A stretch of DNA of 21,872 nt from Hemicentrotus pulcherrimus (GCA_003118195.1 BEXV01001934.1:11385-33256), one strand, 5' to 3'; positions 1-9,395 are shown, numbered from the stretch's first letter. Notes: generated by a model not told the origin, from the letters alone. A program made the numbers and translations.

Positions 1-80
1 TAATTACAGACCTGTCAGAAACACACACTTGGCAGAGGATTCACAATCGCATTTTTGTTTTTGTATTTGTCATTAACATT

Positions 81-123
81 TTCTTCTTTTTTTTCTTTTT
101 TTTTTGTCAAACTATTTCTACAG
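81..123 (+). promoter_or_regulatory. Polypyrimidine tract and 3' splice site of the GST last exon
   Basis: A nearly continuous T/C run is followed by 'ctacag' and the open GST-like frame. This is the normal form of an animal intron acceptor and fixes the exon start at 124. Confidence 0.65.
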
Positions 124-273
124 TTCGAGCAGTTCACCGTCAACAGTCGTGACATCTTCAAAGACAACCCCAAGATGAAGGGGTACATGGATAGAGTGAA
201 GGCTTGTCTCCAGCCAGCTTTCGATGAGATCAGTGCTAAGTTATATGCTTGGAGAGATTCCCACGCGAAGTAG
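124..273 (+). CDS. Glutathione S-transferase, probably theta class, C-terminal (last) exon
   Basis: The exon encodes 49 residues ending at TAG (271-273). The C-terminal pattern, with FKDNPKMKGYMDRVK followed by a PAFDE segment and a short helix ending in WRDSHAK, resembles the last helices of theta-class cytosolic GSTs, where 'GRP/NPKL..W..RV' is followed by 'FDEAH..(L/V)Y'. Theta GSTs conjugate glutathione to electrophiles in the cytosol; this piece would be part of the alpha-helical H-site domain only, so no catalytic residue is visible. The start is set by a splice acceptor (CAG at 121-123) after a long T/C tract at about 81-122; a second CAG at 130-132 would drop three residues in the same frame. 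The phase is probably 0 but the upstream exons lie outside the window. Class assignment rests on recalled family pattern, not on a search; another GST-fold protein is possible. Confidence 0.68.
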   Translation, partial: FEQFTVNSRDIFKDNPKMKGYMDRVKACLQPAFDEISAKLYAWRDSHAK

Positions 274-703
274 ACCTTCCCAAGATTGAGATTGTGACAC
301 GTTCTCCTTCTGAAAACAAATCTTCATTTCGTACTGCCTTCATTAAGACCCATTTCACACTACAATCCTGACATCGGGATTCAGCCAACATCGCAATTTT
401 ATAAATGGCGAAGTTTCAAAGCTATTAGCCCTGCATTGCAAGGGCTCATTCAGACATGACACAAAAAGCATCTGCAAACAAAAACCGCCGTGTTTTTTTT
501 TTAGTTTACAAGAATGCAGCTATAGTACGCACAACAAAAGAGTTGCGCCTATCCATTGAACTCCGTGTACTTGCAGGAATGCTGCTGCTTATTGCACTTT
601 AGGCATCATATATCTTATCGTGTTATATCAAACAGTGTACTAATAATACAATAGAATTGCGACGTTTGGATTGTGGTGCAACTAGTTATATTTGTGGTTA
701 GAT
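274..703 (+). other. Presumed 3' UTR start / intergenic sequence, nothing distinctive
   Basis: This follows the GST stop codon directly and should at least begin as its 3' untranslated region. I see no further reading frame, repeat or RNA gene in it. Confidence 0.4.
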
Positions 704-995
704 CAGGGGATGTTTCATAGTGACTAAGATCGACTTTAAGTTGGACTTAAATATGGCAGGCCGCTCATGCTACTGTTTTCTCTCACCATTATGATCTTTA
801 GATACTATTATTTCCTTCAATAATGAATTATCAAAAAATTTAAATTCTTTAGAGTTAGATTTGTAACCATGATTTGTACGCCCCTTGAGATACCAATGCC
901 AGTAAATGGTGAGCGCAAACAGTGGCATGAACGGCCTGCCATAATTAAAGTACAACGTATTAAAGTGGATCTTAGTCTTTGTGAAACATCCCCTG
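704..995. mobile_element. MITE-like foldback element with about 75-bp terminal inverted repeats
   Basis: The left arm (704-779, starting caggggatgtttca) reads again in reverse complement as the right arm (917-995, ending tgaaacatcccctg). The arms share further blocks: 'ctaagatc', 'actttaa', 'atggcaggccg', 'catgc' and 'actgttt'. The roughly 140-bp core has no credible coding sequence; the 61-residue minus-strand frame (770-955) merely spans core and right arm. The length (292 bp) and structure fit a non-autonomous DNA transposon. I could not identify a convincing target-site duplication, so the superfamily is open. Confidence 0.75.
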
Positions 996-1143
996 GGTGT
1001 ATTTATATATTACTATTTTCATAATGGCATTATATTTATTCAGTCTGTTCCCAGCTTCAATCATCCAATGCGATCTTAGATTCTTGGAGGTTCTATTTTT
1101 CATTTTCTATTTCCCGCGCTTAAACACTGTAAAATACATGTAA

Positions 1144-1149
1144 AATAAA
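1144..1149 (+). terminator. Candidate poly(A) signal AATAAA (weak)
   Basis: This is a canonical hexamer downstream of the GST stop. AT-rich DNA gives such hexamers by chance and there is no clear GU-rich element after it. Confidence 0.2.
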
Positions 1150-1435
1150 AACGTAATGAACTTGAATACAATACCAACGAAAATAGTATGTTGTTACCAT
1201 TTTATATTGGCGTCATTTCGATTGTGCTATGCACAAAACAAAACATGTGAAGACAAATAGCGCATGAGCCATTAATTCAACTTAATGGATCCGGCTGACG
1301 CATCATATGGCAGGTCATGTAAAGCATGCATTATCCATTAGACATTCAAAGTTGTCCAACACCTCTAAATACATATTTAATTTCACTTGAATTGTGTAGA
1401 CAATCTTGAGTTCATAGTATTAATCCTTATTCTTT

Positions 1436-1441
1436 AATAAA
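1436..1441 (+). terminator. Candidate poly(A) signal AATAAA
   Basis: The hexamer is followed within 40 bp by T-rich sequence (tttttatttacatg). It could end the GST transcript, about 1.2 kb after its stop codon, but there is no transcript evidence. Confidence 0.25.
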
Positions 1442-1798
1442 GTCTATCATTGAGAAAACAAGAGATGCATATTAATTTTTATTTACATGTCTATATATTA
1501 AATGTCTTTCCCGTGTGTTGAACCCTATTTGCCTAAAGTTTTGGAAGGAGAATAACCGATTGCATCTAGCGTGCCATTTCGAGACTTGCTTGCCCCAGTG
1601 TATCTGGCTGACTAGAGTCACAATTTCATCCCGTTCAGTTTATGTCTGTTATCAGGCCTTCGATCGAGGTGTGGCAAAATAAGTTGTTCCCTCTCCATCT
1701 AAAGATATGCAAAGACCTCTGTATTTTTTATCAAAAAGCAGCCAACATTTTTGGTTGAAGTATAAGATAGGAAAGCATGGAGAATAATGGGAGCTATA

Positions 1799-1992
1799 AA
1801 GACTCGGTGAGAAAGATTTTTTAAGGGGAGATGGAGCGGGTTTGGGGAGCGAGAGAGACTTAGAAAGTGATGTAAAGAGAACTGGTGATTTTGTAAGACA
1901 GCAAGAGAGAGAAAGAGACTGAGAGAAATGAGAAATAGACAGCGAGAGAGATATCGATGGGAAAGAAAAATAGAGAGAGAGAGAGAGAGAGG
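1799..1992. repeat. Purine-rich GA tract
   Basis: About 190 bp of strongly purine-biased plus strand, with many 'gagag' and 'gaaag' blocks, ends in an uninterrupted (GA)n run at about 1972-1991. It is an imperfect microsatellite and can be polymorphic. The flanks (996-1798 and 1993-3419) show no gene that I can support, only AT-rich intergenic DNA. Confidence 0.85.
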
Positions 1993-3419
1993 GGCAGAAT
2001 GAAGTTATGTGAGAATGTTAGTTCGAAATGCACGTAAAATTCAACGAGAGCACATAACGGGTTTTCCTATAAGAGCCGAAAACACATCATTGCATCAAAT
2101 ACCAAGCTTGAACTGTACGGTATACAATTACGTCAACGTAGTCGACATATTTATATTGTAATATTTTCAGTGACCTATGACCAAGTTTCAATGGGTGCGT
2201 TATGGCGTAGGCATAATAACACTGAACCTACAAAAGCCGTTGATTCGAGGACGGAGCGATCAAAGATTGGTTAACCTTTAGTCTGGGAGCCTGTCCTGAA
2301 ATAGTCTCTACATCAGACAATAAGATTCGACCCCTAAAAGTAATACGTTAAAAGATTCTTAACTTTACCGCTGCCAGTTGGAGTTTGCACCTAGAGCACC
2401 TGAACAAAGTGGCAATGTCGAACGATGTCACCCCATGAAGCCCATGCAACTATACCCAAAAAGAGAAACTGACAATTTTCAGTTGGGATATTGAGCAATG
2501 ATGATGATGATTAGCAAACGCCCTAGAGTTCAGAAGGAGCCTCACAAAATATTCAATTAGGAAGGGGCTGTCCTGCAAAAAACCACCTCAAGAAATGTAC
2601 ACCCCCACGTACACATCTTTTTTTTTTCTTTTTTTTTTCTTTATGGCATTAAAACATACTTCCTCAAAATTATTGTGTTTACATGAACACGAGAGTATGT
2701 ACATAAGAGATAGGAGACTGCATACTTGCGATTGATTGGAGGACTTGCGATTGATTTGGATCATTCGCAACTCCTTGTGAGACGGGGCCATCGAAACTAG
2801 ATCAGGGAATGTGTGCTTATTATTGATTCTATGTTAATCGTATCGTGTTCACTTTTATTAACCATAGTTATATGTGCCCTCGTGATACCAGCGTGTGTGA
2901 AAGGTCGCCCTCTTTAAACATTGTCCAAATAAGTTCAATTAATAGATAACATTTTCGAAGTGTCTTCTTTTGCCGATGTTTATCAAATAGTAGGGAAATT
3001 CCTAAATGTAACTTTTTGCTTGTGTACCTGCTTATGTTCACTCAGAAAACATTATGCAAAAATTTAAGGGAAATATTCTTTAAAAGGTTTAGATTGTCTT
3101 TGGGAAGTTTAGATGACACAACACATAGATAATGCACATGAATATATGCAATTTATATAAAGTAGTGTTACTCATTTTACTCATTATTCATATACTCGTC
3201 ATTTGTTGTGAATTTTTATATGTGTGATGAACTGAATGAGTTCCGTCAAGTTTGTATGTGACTTATATGGGACAAACAAGTGAAAGGATAGCAACAAGTG
3301 ACACTTCAAGACATACTCAGTATATTATTCGGGAATTTGTATTTTTTTAAAGTCATGTTTAAAACCATTCATACCCTAGGATCCTAGTACTCTTTATCAT
3401 TGTCTATGTTTATGTAAAG

Positions 3420-3600
3420 GTGTGTCCCTCTCTTTCTCTCTTGCCTGTCCATCTTTCACATTGCTTTCCACCTCTTCGTCTCTCTCCACCCCCCCCCCTC
3501 CCTCTTCCCCTCCTCTATCTCTCTCTCCCTCTCCTGCCTTTTTTAATCTTTTTTTTTCCTCTCCTTCTCCAACTCCCTCCCTCATTATTTTTCTTCAATC
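3420..3600. repeat. Pyrimidine-rich CT tract
   Basis: About 180 bp of C/T-biased plus strand with runs of C (about 3489-3498), (CT)n and T runs. It gives three long overlapping frames on both strands (Leu/Ser/Pro-rich or Glu/Arg/Gly-rich), which are low-complexity shadows rather than genes. Confidence 0.85.
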
Positions 3601-4498
3601 CATATGTTTCTAATAACATCTAGTGTTTCAAACGGACAAACTGATGTCAATAAAAGTAGAATGTTCAACAATAAGATAACAGAAAAATAATTTTAGTAGA
3701 CACTATAGATCTCAAATTTATATTACGTGTCTTTTCAACACACTATGCACTCTAAATATTTCTTGGAAAATATTTTAATATAGGCCTACAACGAAATTTG
3801 GCAAATTCCTTTAGAAAAAAGTAACAACATACGAAAGATAATCAATAGTCGTACTGTCAAAAAAACAGTAAATAATTAATGGAAATCTGATTTGTTTGAC
3901 GACATTATATTTTAATCATACTCCTTTTTTCAGAAAAATGAAACTACTATTTAAACAACACAACAATTAATTTTGTTTTAATGAAGAATAATAGAAATAA
4001 TATGAATAAAAAAGTTTATGAAATGAATGAAAGTAGATATAATTTGGAATAATTATATTTATGAATATTGATCACTTCGTTAATGTCTGTTTTTTGCATA
4101 TTGTCATGTAAGACCCTATTTCGAAATGCGTCTCATGATTTCCCTTTTGATTTGCAAAGAAATGTATATCATTCGGATTTGTAAGATGTATTTAACTATT
4201 GATACTGATTTAATTTCATAATTTTTGGTAATGATTTTCGATTATTTTTTTTTTTTTTACAAAATGTATTTCCTTTTCCGTAAGATGTTACTGTAAAATG
4301 TTTGATGTCATCTAGATTTAGTTTTAATTTTATGCACAAGGGGGTCGGGTTTAACTTTTCATCATTCCTTCGTATTTTGTGTTCAGTTCCTATAGAAACT
4401 TATTGCTTAATAATGGGGGAGGCGATAGATAGTTGTGTTCTTACCTTTTTTGTATATGTTTTTGTTTAGACGATTTAACATGGCTTGAGTTATGAAAA
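3601..4498. other. AT-rich intergenic stretch, no gene seen
   Basis: Very AT-rich DNA with no reading frame of note. The right part (about 4080-4500) is less simple in sequence and could be a 3' UTR leading to the poly(A) signal at 4499, but nothing ties it to a particular gene. Confidence 0.4.
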
Positions 4499-4504
4499 AA
4501 TAAA
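4499..4504 (+). terminator. Candidate poly(A) signal AATAAA with T/GT-rich downstream element
   Basis: AATAAA is followed 27-50 bp later by 'cttttatttgttatactttt', which has the spacing and composition of a cleavage/polyadenylation site. It is the best-looking signal between the GST and MAM genes, but 4.2 kb from the GST stop. Confidence 0.35.
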
Positions 4505-4689
4505 GAAATTTTTAAAAAGGACTTAACAATCTTTTATTTGTTATACTTTTAGATCCATATATCTTGTACACACGCAGACACAAACCTATATATACCTTAC
4601 AGCGTCATTAGAGGGACATATGTAGTGAAGGGAAAAAATGGAAAATGATTAATTTCTGTTTATTGAGTAGTCAAATAAATATTATTATT

Positions 4690-5503
4690 GTTCTGAGACG
4701 TTACGAAGAGAAGAACTCGTTACTTTGGTACTGTACGTTACATTCCATCTTGTCTAGCTAGAAGCATGGCAAACTTGACCAAAATTGATAAAAGTGGACG
4801 AAATTATGAAAATAAAATAGATTTGTCATGCTCATTTTCGCCCTAAAATAATAATAGTGAAAAACGATAATGTGCCATGTCTGTCGAAATTAACACTCCT
4901 GGCGCAGTTGTGAAAACTTTGTATATTTGTGAGCATACGTCTATCAAGTCATCGAGAAAGCAAAATACACATTAGTTTAAGGTTTGACATACTTCAGGAG
5001 ATAAGTTTGCAATAATAGAATTACAACATCATTGTAACATAAAAGCAAGGTTACCTACGTTTAATATACAGGTATTTATTGACACGTATTGGAGATAGAT
5101 TTCTTAATATCCAATACAAAGTATATTACAGTAATAAAAAGATATATAAGGGTAATACAGCGTGTGATAATAATAAAACAAGCTAATATGAAAAGAAATG
5201 ATTTTAAATGATATTTTAACTATGAGTAGGAGTTCGCAGTTGAGGAAAGAGTGTGTTCCAAAGTTCAGAGCCATAACTACTCATACATGTACACATAAGT
5301 AAATATCGAAAATAACAAACGATATTCTTCTGTTTGACATACCACTGCAAAAATTTCCTTTATGAGGCATCATAACGGGCATAAATAATTCTACAGGTTT
5401 ATGCGCAATAAAATGGTAATATACATGTACGTGTAAGGCTTGCTTGAGCGTGTTTGAGGCGTTCATTGATGCAGGTTCATTCCATAACGTTCTCTGCACC
5501 ACA
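4690..5503 (+). promoter_or_regulatory. Upstream/promoter and 5' UTR region of the MAM gene, shared with a second and partly a third copy in the window
   Basis: Blocks here recur downstream in the same order. 'acattccat.ttgtct' plus 'agaagcatggcaaacttgacc' (about 4740-4800) match 6895-6945 and 20310-20360. 'tatcgaaaat...ttcttctgtttgac' (about 5305-5340) matches 7528-7565 and 20435-20467. The last 100 bp before the ATG match 7610-7705 plus 7931-7950. AT-rich TATA-like words (cataaataa near 5380, aataaaatgg near 5408) lie about 100-125 bp before the ATG, but no transcription start can be placed from sequence alone. Confidence 0.4.
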
Positions 5504-5585
5504 ATGGCGCCGGTTGGGAGTGTGCGATTTGCTTCATGGTTAACATTTCTTCTTGCAGTCTTGCAGTTGAATAGCTGCCACGGTG
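5504..5585 (+). CDS. First coding exon: signal peptide of the MAM-domain gene
   Basis: ATG in a strong context (A at -3, G at +4) begins a 27-residue peptide with a classic secretory signal: a short n-region containing Arg8, a hydrophobic core WLTFLLAVLQL, and a polar end NSCHG. The exon then stops after the first base of codon 28 at a perfect donor (G|gtaagt, 5586-5591). A phase-1 junction after a signal peptide is the usual design in extracellular mosaic proteins and matches the phase-1 acceptors of the MAM exons downstream. The link to those exons, nearly 10 kb away, is inferred from phase, strand and secretion logic; intervening unseen exons or a different partner gene remain possible. 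The minus-strand 109-residue frame over this region is a shadow. Confidence 0.65.
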
Positions 5586-5591
5586 GTAAGT
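5586..5591 (+). promoter_or_regulatory. 5' splice site after signal-peptide exon
   Basis: 'gtaagt' is a full consensus donor directly after the phase-1 base of codon 28. A 93-bp tandem duplication starts inside it (position 5590). Confidence 0.65.
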
Positions 5592-5775
5592 GATTTTCAA
5601 TAGCTTTCATATCTCATAAATGTGTACCCTTTCATTTGAATATTTTTTATTTGCTATAATAATTATATATATATATATATATGTGATTTTCAATAGCTTT
5701 CATATCTCATAAATGTGTACCCTTTCATTTGAATATTTTTTATTTGCTATAATAATTATATATATATATATTACT
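5590..5775. repeat. Near-perfect 93-bp tandem duplication next to the splice donor
   Basis: The segment 5590-5682 (beginning gtgattttcaatagctttc and ending in a (TA)n run) is repeated from 5683, base for base over at least 80 bp, differing only at the trailing (TA)n tract. It lies entirely in the intron; the second copy lacks the 'gtaa' that makes the donor. A recent slippage or TA-mediated duplication, or an assembly stutter, would explain it. Confidence 0.9.
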
Positions 5776-6416
5776 TGACTTTACAAAAATTCTTGTTTTC
5801 AATTTTGATTTTGAATATTTGCAGTATCTTGATCAGCCACATTTGATTACTCATAATTTCATATATAATTTCCTGCAGTTTATTTGAACTAGAAACAATT
5901 CTTACTACCAATTAGAATTTTTAGTATATTTACAGTACTCTTGTCCAGCCACTTATGATTATTTGTATTAATATACATACTATTTACCGGCAGTACTATT
6001 CTATTGCTTGCTTTTTTTTAAAATAATATTTATCTTGATCCTGTTATTTCTTGTGGGGTTTTTTAAGTGTCAATGTAAGTGTTAATTTGATGTACTATTA
6101 TCATTTTTGATTATCACACATGATACGTTTATTTGATGTATTTACATTGTTTCACACGGTCCCGATGGAAATTAGTCTTGTAACTGTTTGGGCCTTTTTA
6201 CCCGTGTATAAAAAAGATATCAATTCAATTCTATTAACTTGTACAATATTATTTAATCTGCAAAGACAATTTATTCTGGCTGTCCTTTCCTTGTCTTAGG
6301 CGTGGAGATATATTTCGAACGTAACATTTTTTAAGATGAAACGTCTGATTTATAAGTTGTGGTACTTATTACACAATACATATGAAAACTTGTTAAGAAG
6401 AAGGAAACAAATCTAC
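5776..6416. other. Intron sequence, no gene or repeat recognised
   Basis: AT-rich intronic DNA. I see nothing in it beyond a weak internal echo: two T-rich stretches that share words such as 'acagt', 'cttg.tcagccac' and 'tgattac/tt', near 5822-5850 and 5934-5960. Confidence 0.4.
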
Positions 6417-6640
6417 GAGTACTAATCATACTATGATAATTATAATGACAATTCAAATCTTCAAAATAAATTACAAACACTATTTTATTTGTTTCTATTT
6501 TATATCTGAAACCGGTCATCGTGAAGAAGAGAACTCTCAATGAATTTTTATTTCGATTATTATTATTTGTATATTGCCGTGACGGAGGATTATCAACATT
6601 AAATTATTTGCTCTATAATTATATATATATTACCAAAACA
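6417..6640. repeat. Dispersed repeat block X, copy 1
   Basis: This block (cgagtact..., 'ctgaaaccggtcat', 'gccgtgacggaggattatca') recurs at 10258-10458 with indels and roughly 85-90% similarity by eye. It stands directly upstream of the decayed promoter copy, suggesting that X belongs to the same duplicated or transposed segment. The 60-residue plus frame across it is not conserved in the second copy and I do not call it a gene. Confidence 0.75.
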
Positions 6641-7026
6641 CGACAACGAATTCCAATATCAAAGTATATCATAATGATTAAATCTGTTTACATCATCAGG
6701 TAACCTAGGTCTACCTACTGGTGTTACGTTGTACATATACAACGAACTTATCGGTTATTCATATTTTTATGTTTATAGTAAATTTATGTTTTCATTCGTT
6801 ATCATTCTTCAGAGTCTCTTTTTTTTAATCAAACAAAAGATATTTGAAATTATCTGATGTATTACAAAAAGAAGAATTCCTTACTTCGACATTATACATT
6901 ACATGTCATTCTGTCTGACTACAAGCATGACGATCTTCACCAAAATTGACAACAAAATTGACAAAATCCTAAACGTTATGCACATTTTGGATGCTCATAT
7001 TCACCCTATTCACTCCCTTCACTTAA

Positions 7027-7520
7027 AGGTAATACAAAGTTTTGGGAAATTTTGAAAATTGGGCTAATAGTGAATCTTTACAATTTTTATATATTTGGAT
7101 GCCCCTGTGGAAGTATTATGAGCACTAAAAAAAAATAACCCCTAAAACAATTCTGTTTTCGAGAAAAACTGAATATAACTCCCGATACATTTTGACAAAT
7201 TTCAAATAGCGCCTACGGCCGTGCAATGATTGCTGCGGCCATCAAAATCTCAGAATATGTAGTTGTAATATATAATTTCCAAACGGGAGTAGCTAATCGG
7301 TCGATTTTAGTCAAAAAAAACATTGTTTCATAGCTAAATTGATATCTTGAAATTGAGAGAAAGATATACAACATAAAGAGTTTATTATTTATGATTTCAT
7401 AACTCTAGACTCGATTTCAACCGGGACAACGATCAATGAATATTGCAGGAACACGCATATGCTTCCAATATGTTAATTTGAACCATATTCATGACCCCAT
7501 ACCAAGACTTTGTAATACCT
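7027..7520. mobile_element. 494-bp non-autonomous element flanked by TTAA
   Basis: Its ends are inverted repeats: the left starts 'aggtaatacaaagttttgg' and the right ends 'ccaagactttgtaatacct'. TTAA stands on both sides (7023-7026 and 7521-7524). The related segment at about 20415-20440 has no insertion (cacttgaatatcg), giving an empty-site comparison with a single TTAA-like tetranucleotide. A TTAA target is characteristic of piggyBac-type transposition; the ends are not the usual CCC-type piggyBac termini, so a TA-target (mariner-type) reading remains possible. No transposase frame is present. Confidence 0.72.
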
Positions 7521-7705
7521 TTAAGTCAATATCGAAAATGAAATTAAAAATTATACTGTTTGACGAACGACTCCGAAAGCTTACATTATGACGCATGACA
7601 ACGGCCATGATTGTACAGGCGAATTTAAAATAAAATGATATAATGCATGAACATGTATGTGCTTGTTTGAAAGGGTTTGGGTGTGTTTTGATGCAGCTTC
7701 ATTCC

Positions 7706-7930
7706 TAGTCCAGAATCTGCACGGTCCTTTATAATTTCCCTATACACTTGATTCAAGCCGTCGAAGATGGCGTTATCAACAAACTCATAATTATGCTCAC
7801 CAGCCCAGCCTGAGGACACCGGGTGTCCTAATTTAATGAACACGCGATCATCGGCTGGTAGCAAGTAAGTAGGGAGAGGTAGCGTTGGTGTTGTGGAGAT
7901 CAAAATTAAATAGGCCAGATTCTGGACTAG
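7706..7930. mobile_element. 225-bp inserted element with 15-bp inverted ends and 8-bp target duplication
   Basis: The sequence 'ttcattcc' flanks the element on both sides (7698-7705, 7931-7938) and occurs once at the matching position of the functional copy (5476-5483), so this is a demonstrable insertion. The ends are inverted (ctagtccagaatctg at 7705-7719, cagattctggactag at 7916-7930). An 8-bp duplication is typical of hAT, P or Merlin elements; because one C can belong to either the duplication or the inverted end, 7 bp is also possible. The minus strand is open through the entire 225 bp (75 codons) and reads like real protein in its centre (PADDRVFIKLGHPV, then WAGEHNYEFVDNAIFDGL), which I cannot assign to a family. 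It may be a captured exon. Confidence 0.75.
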
Positions 7931-8153
7931 TTCATTCCATGACGTTCTCTGTATCACTATTAGGGACTTTTAGATTTGCACGTCGACAGCTTCGACTGTA
8001 ACGTTTGACGTCATTGTAAGGCACTGCGCATGCGTCACGTCGTCTCAGTCGGCGATCGAGAATGCGTCAACCTTGATTTTCCTAAATCTATTACGGTACT
8101 AGTATATTCCATGTGTGCATAAAATATACAGTTCCTCAGGTAGACAAAGGAAC

Positions 8154-8248
8154 ATCCCTTCCCTGCTATTATGTAAAAAATTGTAGAACAGGTGTCACAT
8201 GCATATTCACCTGTTCTACACATCTTTACATAATAGCAGTGAAGGGAT
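8154..8248. repeat. Foldback: 41-bp inverted repeat with 13-bp spacer
   Basis: Arms 8154-8194 and 8208-8248 are reverse complements with about 4 mismatches in 41 (shared words: 'atccctt', 'ctgctattatgtaaa', 'gtagaacaggtg'). The whole could form a long hairpin. It is probably the remnant of a small foldback transposon; overlapping short frames on both strands are by-products of the symmetry. Confidence 0.8.
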
Positions 8249-8485
8249 CATCGTACCTGGCAACAACTAATGTATGCAGTTTGGATTCTGTCTATTGAAA
8301 TACTATTATTCTTATCAGGTGAATAAAATAATATGTATTGAGGCACTTTACAAAGACGTATTCATTGAATTTGGTTACATTACGAAAGAGGCCTATTGTT
8401 GAGGATAGAATGAGGAACTGTATATTTTGTCCTCTTTCTTTGTTCGCCATATGGTCGTAGTGTTACATTTCCTGCATGCAGAAAA

Positions 8486-9045
8486 TTGCTAATTATTTTA
8501 AAAATCATCTATGAACAGTAAATTATAATACATCTCATGAAAGAGTGCTTTATCCCAAATAAACAGGATGAACAGGTGGCATTGTTTGCGAGAGTGCAAA
8601 CATCGACTTGCGCCAAAGTGATGCCTTCAGTATGTATTATGTTGGGATTAGTGGGGTGAGAGAATGGATTGAATGTATCAAATGAATTGCATTGCACATA
8701 TTTTTTGCAAAGGGCAAAGTCACACACACCCACACACACGCGCACCAATGTTCATTGATATTTGATATTCGATAATTGATATGTTCGGCATTATTAATTT
8801 TGTAAGTGGTGTTATTTGGATCTGCAAAGACCGAATTAATACCCAAACCCAAATCATTTTATTCAAACATCACATAGGCAACTTTGGCGCAAGTCGATTT
8901 TTGCACTCTGCAAACGATGCCTTCTGTTCACCCAAGCGTGAACACATACCACACAAAATGATACTGAACGATTCGGGATAAAACACTCTTTCATATGATG
9001 TATAACAATTTACTGTTTATAGATGGTTTATAAAATAATTAGCAA
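8486..9045. mobile_element. 560-bp foldback/MITE with long (about 140 bp) inverted ends
   Basis: The left arm from 8486 (ttgctaattatttt, 'gaacagtaaatt', 'atgaaagagtg.tttatccc') is repeated inverted in the right arm up to 9045 ('ggataaaacactctttcat', 'aatttactgtttat', 'aaaataattagcaa'). Arms also share the inner block 'gcaaa.atcgacttgcgccaaag', near 8597-8622 on the left and inverted near 8883-8911 on the right. Short indels separate the arms, so the insertion is old. The core has a (CA)n-like patch near 8722-8740. Several 60-79-residue frames in the region are mirror images of each other through the inverted arms and not genes. Confidence 0.8.
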
Positions 9046-9059
9046 AGTACGTGTAAACT

Positions 9060-9395
9060 TTTTTTTTTTACTCACTCTGTAAAATTATCGTCGAGTACAA
9101 TCTAAAAGATTTCTAATATGGGATTTCCCGGCCATATTCGCGAGTTTGTCATTCGAATTCATTTACTTCGCATTTAAGTTAGCGCAGATAAGCCTTGCCA
9201 TGCCAATTATCATTCAATTTTCCTGATTTTGTATTTAATTTAGGATTTTGGTCGAAGGATTTCATAGATCTGTCATTCAATTTAGAAACTGCTCAACTAG
9301 CATTCAGATTAATCGTCACTTGTCGAGGCGTCATTTTTATCATTTAAATTAAGAATTCGAATTATGTTCATTCAAGTTAGGAATGTTAGGGGGAA
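9060..9395. repeat. Degenerate short-unit repeat with 'catt(c/t)aatttag' motif
   Basis: Variants of the word recur six or more times at irregular spacing: catttaagttag (9171), tatttaatttag (9232), cattcaatttag (9274), cattcagattaat (9301), catttaaattaag (9340) and cattcaagttag (9371). It looks like an eroded minisatellite or part of an old dispersed repeat. No coding sequence is seen here. Confidence 0.5.

Larger units (their letters stand above)
6750..8000 (+). pseudogene. Decayed second copy of the MAM-gene upstream region and first exon, start codon lost
   Basis: Blocks match the 4690-5500 region in order: 'acattacatgtcat.ctgtct' and 'acaagcatgac' near 6896-6930, 'tatcgaaaatgaaa' at 7528, 'ctgtttgacgaacgac' at 7557, 'aataaaatgatataatgcatg' near 7629, then 'gatgcagcttcattcc' up to 7705. 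The homology resumes after an insertion at 7931 with 'ttcattccatgacgttctct', corresponding to the 5' leader just before the MAM ATG. Where the functional copy has 'accacaATG', this copy reads 'atcactatt', so the start codon is gone, and similarity soon fades. Two mobile elements interrupt it (7027-7520 and 7706-7930). It is probably a non-functional relic of a local segmental duplication. Confidence 0.6.

Noticed and set aside
130..132. Alternative CAG acceptor for the GST exon
   Set aside because: In frame and possible, but the upstream CAG at 121-123 is closer to the polypyrimidine tract; the difference is three residues.
3397..3623. Overlapping Pro/Leu/Ser- and Glu/Gly/Arg-rich frames on both strands
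   Set aside because: They come from a C/T-rich simple-sequence tract; all frames are open because of composition and there is no start, splice or family evidence.
5281..5610. 109-residue minus-strand frame opposite the signal-peptide exon
   Set aside because: Antisense shadow; the plus strand has a strong-context ATG, a signal peptide and a perfect donor, and the minus frame has no recognisable feature.
7625..7957. 110-residue minus-strand frame as a complete gene
   Set aside because: Its ends lie in the decayed MAM-upstream copy and only the inserted 225 bp looks protein-like. I report that part as a possible captured fragment instead.
8509..8981. Pairs of 60-79-residue frames on both strands
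   Set aside because: They mirror each other through the inverted arms of a foldback element and are not conserved as protein.
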